DNA of 64,000 nucleotides from Victivallis lenta (lineage in GTDB: Bacteria; Verrucomicrobiota; Lentisphaeria; Victivallales; Victivallaceae). Position 1 is the first letter of the stretch, and each line of letters starts with the position of its first letter. Below are positions 56,208-64,000 of this stretch, piece after piece. Under the pieces are notes generated by a model. It was not told the origin of the DNA, did not search any database, and saw nothing but the letters and a program-made list of their open reading frames with translations. Where the stretch lies: assembly GCF_009695545.1 (NCBI RefSeq), contig NZ_VUNS01000013.1:1-64000 (forward strand), read 5' to 3'. The translations under genes and the position numbers were made by a program.

Positions 56208-57977
56208 ATGTCGGACCCGGTCAAACATGAGTGTGCGGTCAGCATGCTGCGGCTCCGCCGCGGCATCGACTACTATATCCGCAAATACGGCTCCCCCTTC
56301 TACGGCTGCCAGCATCTCGCGCTGCTGCTCGAAAAGCAGCACAACCGCGGACAGGACGGCGCGGGCATCGCCTGCGTCCGGCTGAACCCGGAGCCGGGAG
56401 AGCCGTGCTATGCGCTCGAGAAATCGAACCGGAACATGCCGCTGGCCGACCTGCTTGAACGGATCGGCCGGACCATGCCGCCCCCGGGCGAAACGCCGAC
56501 GGCGGAGGAGGCGCTGCGGACCTGTCCGTTCTGCGGCGAACTCTACCTCGGCCATCTGCGATACGGCACCTTCGGGCGGCAGGGACTCGACGCCTGCCAT
56601 CCGTTCGTCCGGGCCAACTCGTGCCTGAACCGGACACTGCTGCTGGCCGGCAACTTCAACCTGACCGACACGCGGGAAATCTTCGCCCGGCTCCTCGCCA
56701 CCGGCCACCACCCGGCCAGCCGGGCGGACGGCTACCTGATTCTGCAGCTGATCGGCCACTGCCTCGAAAAGGCGCTCGACGAAAAGCAGCATAATTTCGA
56801 TCTTGCGGAAGTGCTGCGGCATGCCTGCGGCGAATTCGACGGCGCCTTCACGCTCTGCGGACTTCTTGGCGACGGCACATCGTTCGCAATCCGCGACGCT
56901 GCCGGAATCCGCCCCGGATACTACTATTTCGACGACGAAGTCGCCGTGGTGAGTTCGGAACGCCCGGCCATCCAGGCCGCCTTCGACTGCACGACCGCCG
57001 AGGTATGCGAGCTGCCCCCGGGCGAAGCGATGGTCATCGACCGCGACGGCAAGGTCGAATTCCGCCCCTGCCTGCCGCCGAAACCGCTGCGGCGGTGCGT
57101 CTTCGAGCGCATCTACTTCTCACGCCCGAACGATGCGGAGATCCACCGCGAGCGGCGGGCGCTCGGGCGGAAGCTCGTGCCGGCCGTGCTGAAAGAGGTG
57201 GATGGTGACTTCGCAAACACGCTGTTCTCGTACATTCCGAACACCGCGCAGGTCAGCTTCCACGGGCTGCTGGATACGCTGAACCGCATCGCCTGCGACG
57301 CGGGACATACCGTGCGCTTCGGACAGATTGCGGTCAAGGACGCGAAATTCCGCACCTTCATCGCCGACGCCGCCAGCCGCAGGGAGTTCTACATGCACAT
57401 CTATGATGTGACTTACGGGCTGGTCCGGCCCGGCTCCGACACGCTTGTGGCGCTGGACGACTCGATCGTCCGCGGCAACACGCTCAAAAACGCGATCCTG
57501 CCGATCTTCGACCGGCTCGATCCGAAGAAGATCGTCATCGCCTCGGCCGCGCCGCCGATCAGGTATCCGGACTGCTACGGCATCGACATGGCCAGCCTGA
57601 AGGAGCTCGTCGCCTTCGAGGCCGCCGTCGACCTGCTGCGCGAACGCGGCCGGTTCGGCCTCCTCGAACGCTGCTATGAAAACGCAAAACGCGAACTCGA
57701 GGGCCCGGCGGAGGCGATGACGAACTGCGTGCGCCCGGTCTACGACGAATTTTCCGATGCGGAGCTCTCGGCGGCGATCGCCCGGCGGCTGCGCCCGGAT
57801 AACATGCGTGCCGAATTCGCGGTCGTCTTCCAGAGCTGCGCGGACCTCGCGGAGTGCTGCCCGGAGCATACCGGCGACTGGTATTTCACCGGGAATTATC
57901 CGACGCCCGGCGGCTTCCGGGTCGTGAACCGCGCGCTGGTGAACTATATGGAACACATCGACGCCCGGGCCTACTGA
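56208..57977 (+). CDS. purF: PurF-like glutamine amidotransferase with PRPP-site
   Basis: This 589-residue protein has an N-terminal class II amidotransferase domain whose Cys9 (H-E-C-A-V) would be nucleophile. Standard PurF has Cys near the mature N-terminus followed by Gly; here Ala follows. Then comes E-K-Q-H-N-R-G-Q-D-G-A-G, and a C-terminal phosphoribosyltransferase domain with V-A-L-D-D-S-I-V-R-G-N-T, which is the PRPP motif with Asn for the usual Thr. A C-P-F-C-G pair at about 105 is unusual. The form resembles a PurF paralogue I remember beside glutamate synthase and carAB in Bacteroides; the function there is not settled. It may be a true amidophosphoribosyltransferase or a regulated relative. 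Confidence 0.82.
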   Translation: MSDPVKHECAVSMLRLRRGIDYYIRKYGSPFYGCQHLALLLEKQHNRGQDGAGIACVRLNPEPGEPCYALEKSNRNMPLADLLERIGRTMPPPGETPTAEEALRTCPFCGELYLGHLRYGTFGRQGLDACHPFVRANSCLNRTLLLAGNFNLTDTREIFARLLATGHHPASRADGYLILQLIGHCLEKALDEKQHNFDLAEVLRHACGEFDGAFTLCGLLGDGTSFAIRDAAGIRPGYYYFDDEVAVVSSERPAIQAAFDCTTAEVCELPPGEAMVIDRDGKVEFRPCLPPKPLRRCVFERIYFSRPNDAEIHRERRALGRKLVPAVLKEVDGDFANTLFSYIPNTAQVSFHGLLDTLNRIACDAGHTVRFGQIAVKDAKFRTFIADAASRREFYMHIYDVTYGLVRPGSDTLVALDDSIVRGNTLKNAILPIFDRLDPKKIVIASAAPPIRYPDCYGIDMASLKELVAFEAAVDLLRERGRFGLLERCYENAKRELEGPAEAMTNCVRPVYDEFSDAELSAAIARRLRPDNMRAEFAVVFQSCADLAECCPEHTGDWYFTGNYPTPGGFRVVNRALVNYMEHIDARAY

Positions 57978-58018
57978 ACGAAAAATTTGCATGGGACATA
58001 TTTACAAGGAGCAGAAAT

Positions 58019-59119
58019 ATGTATAATTGGAAAAAGCGGCGGGAGCGCGCCGCCTTCCTCGCGCTCGCCAACGGCGCGGTCTTCCGCGGCTGGAGCTTCG
58101 GCGCCCCCGTCGACACAGCCGGAGAAGCGGTGTTCAACACCGGCATGAGCGGTTATCAGGAGATCCTGACCGACCCCTCCTACGCCGGGCAGTTCGTCAC
58201 GCTGACCGCCCCCGAAATCGGAAATTACGGCTGTAATCCGCAGGATGTCGAATCCCGCGGATTGTTTCTGAACGGCCTCGTGATCCACGAGCTCAACGAG
58301 CCGTCGAACTGCCGCTCGGAGGAGTCGCTCTCCGGATACCTGAAACGGAACGGCAAGCCCGGCATCGCCGGAATCGACACCCGGAGCCTGACCGTCATGC
58401 TGCGCGACGAAGGCAGCCAGAAGGCGTATCTGCATACCGCGGACGAGCCGCTTTCGGAGGCCGAGGCGGTGGACCGCGCCCGCGCCTGGGCAGGACTCGA
58501 CGGGCAGGATTACGCCGCGAAGGTCACGGCCGGGAAACCGTATGAGTGGAACCGCGAAGGAGATTTCCACGTCGCCGCCTTCGATTTCGGCATCAAATAC
58601 AACATCCTGCGCGGCATGGCGGAGAACGGCATGCGCGTGACCGTGCTGCCGGCCGCCGCAACCGCGGCCGATGCGCTCGCCCTGAAGCCGGACGGTGTTT
58701 TCCTCTCGAACGGCCCGGCCGACCCCGCGGCGCTCCGTTACGCGATCGATGCAATCCGCACTCTCGCGGGCAAGGTCCCGCTCTTCGGCATCTGCCTCGG
58801 GCACCAGCTCTTCGGCCTCGCCTCCGGCGCGGAGTGCGGGCGGTTGAAATTCGGCCACCACGGCTGCAACCACCCGGTCCGGAACCTGCTGACCGGCAGG
58901 GTCGAAATCACCTCGCAGAACCATAACTTCGCGCTGAAGGCGGAGACGCTGCCCGCCGCGCTTGAAGTCACCCATATCAATTTGAACGACAACACAATCG
59001 AGGGAATCCGCCACAAGACGGAGCCCGCCGCGTCCGTCCAGTTCCATCCGGAAGCCGCGCCGGGGCCGCACGACGCGGGCTGTCTCTTCCGGCAATTCCG
59101 GCAACTCATGGAGCGCTGA
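58019..59119 (+). CDS. carA: Carbamoyl-phosphate synthase small subunit
   Basis: This 366-residue glutaminase subunit has the N-terminal G-E-A-V-F-N-T-G-M-S-G-Y-Q-E-I-L-T-D-P-S-Y-A-G-Q and a C-terminal class I amidotransferase domain with F-G-I-C-L-G-H-Q (Cys259) and the His/Glu in F-H-P-E-A. It delivers ammonia to CarB. The ATG at 58019 has AAGGAG seven bases upstream, 42 bases after the preceding stop. CarB is encoded two genes further on; pyrG intervenes. Confidence 0.95.
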   Translation: MYNWKKRRERAAFLALANGAVFRGWSFGAPVDTAGEAVFNTGMSGYQEILTDPSYAGQFVTLTAPEIGNYGCNPQDVESRGLFLNGLVIHELNEPSNCRSEESLSGYLKRNGKPGIAGIDTRSLTVMLRDEGSQKAYLHTADEPLSEAEAVDRARAWAGLDGQDYAAKVTAGKPYEWNREGDFHVAAFDFGIKYNILRGMAENGMRVTVLPAAATAADALALKPDGVFLSNGPADPAALRYAIDAIRTLAGKVPLFGICLGHQLFGLASGAECGRLKFGHHGCNHPVRNLLTGRVEITSQNHNFALKAETLPAALEVTHINLNDNTIEGIRHKTEPAASVQFHPEAAPGPHDAGCLFRQFRQLMER

Positions 59120-59122
59120 ATC

Positions 59123-60733
59123 ATGACCAAACACATCTTCATCACCGGCGGGGTGGTTTCGAGCCTCGGGAAAGGAATCACGGGGGCCGCGCTCGCGATG
59201 CTGCTGGCCAAACGCGGCTACCGCATCGCCATGCAGAAGCTCGACCCCTACCTGAACGTCGACCCCGGCACCATGAGCCCGTACCAGCACGGCGAAGTCT
59301 TCGTGACCGACGACGGCGCCGAGACCGACCTCGACCTCGGCCACTACGAGCGCATCGCGGGCGTCCGCTGCTCGAAGGCCAGCAATTTCACGAGCGGGAA
59401 GATTTACAGCAACGTGATCGCCCGCGAACGCTCCGGCGGCTACCTCGGCGGCACGGTGCAGGTCATCCCGCACATCACCGACGAAATCAGGCGGGCGATG
59501 CAGTCGCTGCACCGTCCGCAGGTCGATATCGCGATCACCGAAATCGGCGGCACGGCGGGCGATATCGAGAGCCTGCCGTTCCTCGAAGCGGCGCGGCAGT
59601 TCAAACTCGCGGCCCGCCGGGACGACGTGATCTTCCTGCATCTGACGCTCGTGCCGTACATCCGGGCCGCGAAAGAGCTTAAAACCAAGCCGTCGCAGCA
59701 CTCGGTCTCGACGCTGCGCAGCATCGGCATCGCGCCGGACATCCTGGTCTGCCGGACCGAAATTCCGATGGAGCCGGACCACTTCAAAAAACTCTCGATG
59801 TTCTGCAATGTCCCGGAGGATTCCGTGATTGAAGAGCTCGATGTTCGCAATTCGATCTACGAGGTTCCGCTCGAACTCGCCCGGCAGGAGCTCGATCTGA
59901 AGGTGCTCGAGCTGCTCCGGCTCGAGCCCGGCGAACTCGATCTGGCCGAATACCGCAGCTGGCTCGACGGCGTGCTGCACCCGGAGGACGAATGCACCGT
60001 CGCCGTGGTCGGCAAGTACATCAAGCATCAGGACGCCTACAAGAGCATCTACGAGGCGCTGCATCACGCCGGGATCAGGAACCGCGCGAAGGTGAAATTC
60101 CTGCTCGTCGAAGCCGAGGAACTCGAAACCGGCAGTGCGGACGAACTCCTGAAGGAAGCCGACGCCGTGCTCGTGCCGGGCGGCTTCGGCGAACGCGGCG
60201 TGCGCGGCAAGATCAAGGCGGTAGAATACGCCCGGACGCGCAACGTCCCGTTCCTCGGCATCTGCCTCGGCATGCAGTGCGCAGTCATCGAATTCGCGCG
60301 GAACGTGCTCGGCTGGAAGGACGCGAACAGCACCGAATTCGACGAAATGACCCTCCATCCGGTCATCGACCTGATGGAAGAACAGCGCAGCATCACCGAC
60401 AAGGGCGGCACGATGCGGCTCGGCGCATATCCGTGCGTGCTTGTTCCGAAAAGCAGGAGCGCGAAGCTCTACAGCGCCTCCGAAATCAGCGAACGCCACC
60501 GCCACCGTTACGAGTTCAACCCGAAATTCAAATCCGAGCTCGAAGCGGCGGGACTGACCGTCGCCGGTACAAGCCCGAACGGGATGCTCGCCGAAATCGT
60601 GGAACTCGCCGGCAGTCATCCGTACTTTATCGGCTGCCAGTTCCACCCCGAATTCAAATCCCGGCCCCAGCAGCCCCACCCGCTCTTCGACGGGCTGGTC
60701 GCGGCGGCGCTGCAGAGAAAGAGAGGAAACTGA
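59123..60733 (+). CDS. pyrG: CTP synthase
   Basis: This 536-residue enzyme aminates UTP to CTP. The N-terminal synthetase domain opens [18 protein letters not shown]; the C-terminal class I glutaminase domain has G-I-C-L-G-M-Q-C with Cys381 and the His-Glu pair at F-H-P-E-F. Length and motifs match the family closely. It starts three bases after carA and ends one base before carB, so translation is tightly linked. Confidence 0.97.
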   Translation: MTKHIFITGGVVSSLGKGITGAALAMLLAKRGYRIAMQKLDPYLNVDPGTMSPYQHGEVFVTDDGAETDLDLGHYERIAGVRCSKASNFTSGKIYSNVIARERSGGYLGGTVQVIPHITDEIRRAMQSLHRPQVDIAITEIGGTAGDIESLPFLEAARQFKLAARRDDVIFLHLTLVPYIRAAKELKTKPSQHSVSTLRSIGIAPDILVCRTEIPMEPDHFKKLSMFCNVPEDSVIEELDVRNSIYEVPLELARQELDLKVLELLRLEPGELDLAEYRSWLDGVLHPEDECTVAVVGKYIKHQDAYKSIYEALHHAGIRNRAKVKFLLVEAEELETGSADELLKEADAVLVPGGFGERGVRGKIKAVEYARTRNVPFLGICLGMQCAVIEFARNVLGWKDANSTEFDEMTLHPVIDLMEEQRSITDKGGTMRLGAYPCVLVPKSRSAKLYSASEISERHRHRYEFNPKFKSELEAAGLTVAGTSPNGMLAEIVELAGSHPYFIGCQFHPEFKSRPQQPHPLFDGLVAAALQRKRGN

Positions 60734-60734
60734 T

Positions 60735-63986
<3,252 letters not shown>

Positions 63987-64000
63987 CCGGGAAAATGGCG

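Overview
This 64 kb GC-rich window looks like chromosome of a Lentisphaerota (Victivallis-like) bacterium. The grounds are three pseudopilin-like proteins with an F-T-L-I-E-L-L amino end and a C-terminal H-x9-D-G motif, each beside a polysaccharide-active enzyme and a sugar-sensor-type regulator. Aminotransferase-route diaminopimelate genes (dapA, dapF, dapL) and a type III glutamine synthetase fit this. The assignment is inference from gene content. I see no rRNA, tRNA, CRISPR array, insertion sequence or phage gene.

Layout. 1-4.1 kb: a secreted tannase/feruloyl-esterase-like protein and a two-component system. 4.1-7.6 kb (minus): a DEAD-box RNA helicase, then galU translationally coupled to a plant-type glucuronokinase-like GHMP kinase. 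7.8-12.1 kb: HAD phosphatase, MATE transporter, AraC regulator and a Gfo/Idh/MocA oxidoreductase. 12.3-33.7 kb: accessory carbohydrate region with three regulator / glycoside hydrolase / pseudopilin modules (LacI + pseudopilin + GH5-like; GntR-LacI hybrid + pseudopilin + two GH123-like proteins + CBM9-like lipoprotein + Na+/solute symporter; GntR-LacI hybrid + clan-A hydrolase + pseudopilin), interrupted by dapA and a small lipoprotein and followed by a large FAD oxidoreductase. 33.7-42.8 kb: cell envelope genes (amidase, fabK-like reductase, mreC, mreD, PBP2), thiD and another Gfo/Idh/MocA oxidoreductase. 42.9-44.2 kb: rubrerythrin and a DJ-1/PfpI protein.

44.2-64 kb is a nitrogen-assimilation locus built around one divergent control region. 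Leftward: gltB, gltD, dapF, dapL, a NifA-like sigma-54 activator and the DJ-1/PfpI gene. Rightward: glnN, a PurF-like amidotransferase, carA, pyrG and carB. Between gltB and glnN lie two identical 17-bp sigma-54 (-24/-12) promoters in opposite orientation, with two copies of a TTTACA-N4-TGTAAA-type palindrome between them. All four elements are symmetric about position 53927. Because the sigma-54 activator lies inside the leftward operon, the arrangement suggests a self-contained, autoregulated glutamine/glutamate circuit. I consider it the most striking feature of the window, along with the pseudopilin modules.

Housekeeping-type promoters found here often use TTGNNN-N17-TATATT. Long open frames opposite real genes are GC-rich shadow frames and are left out.
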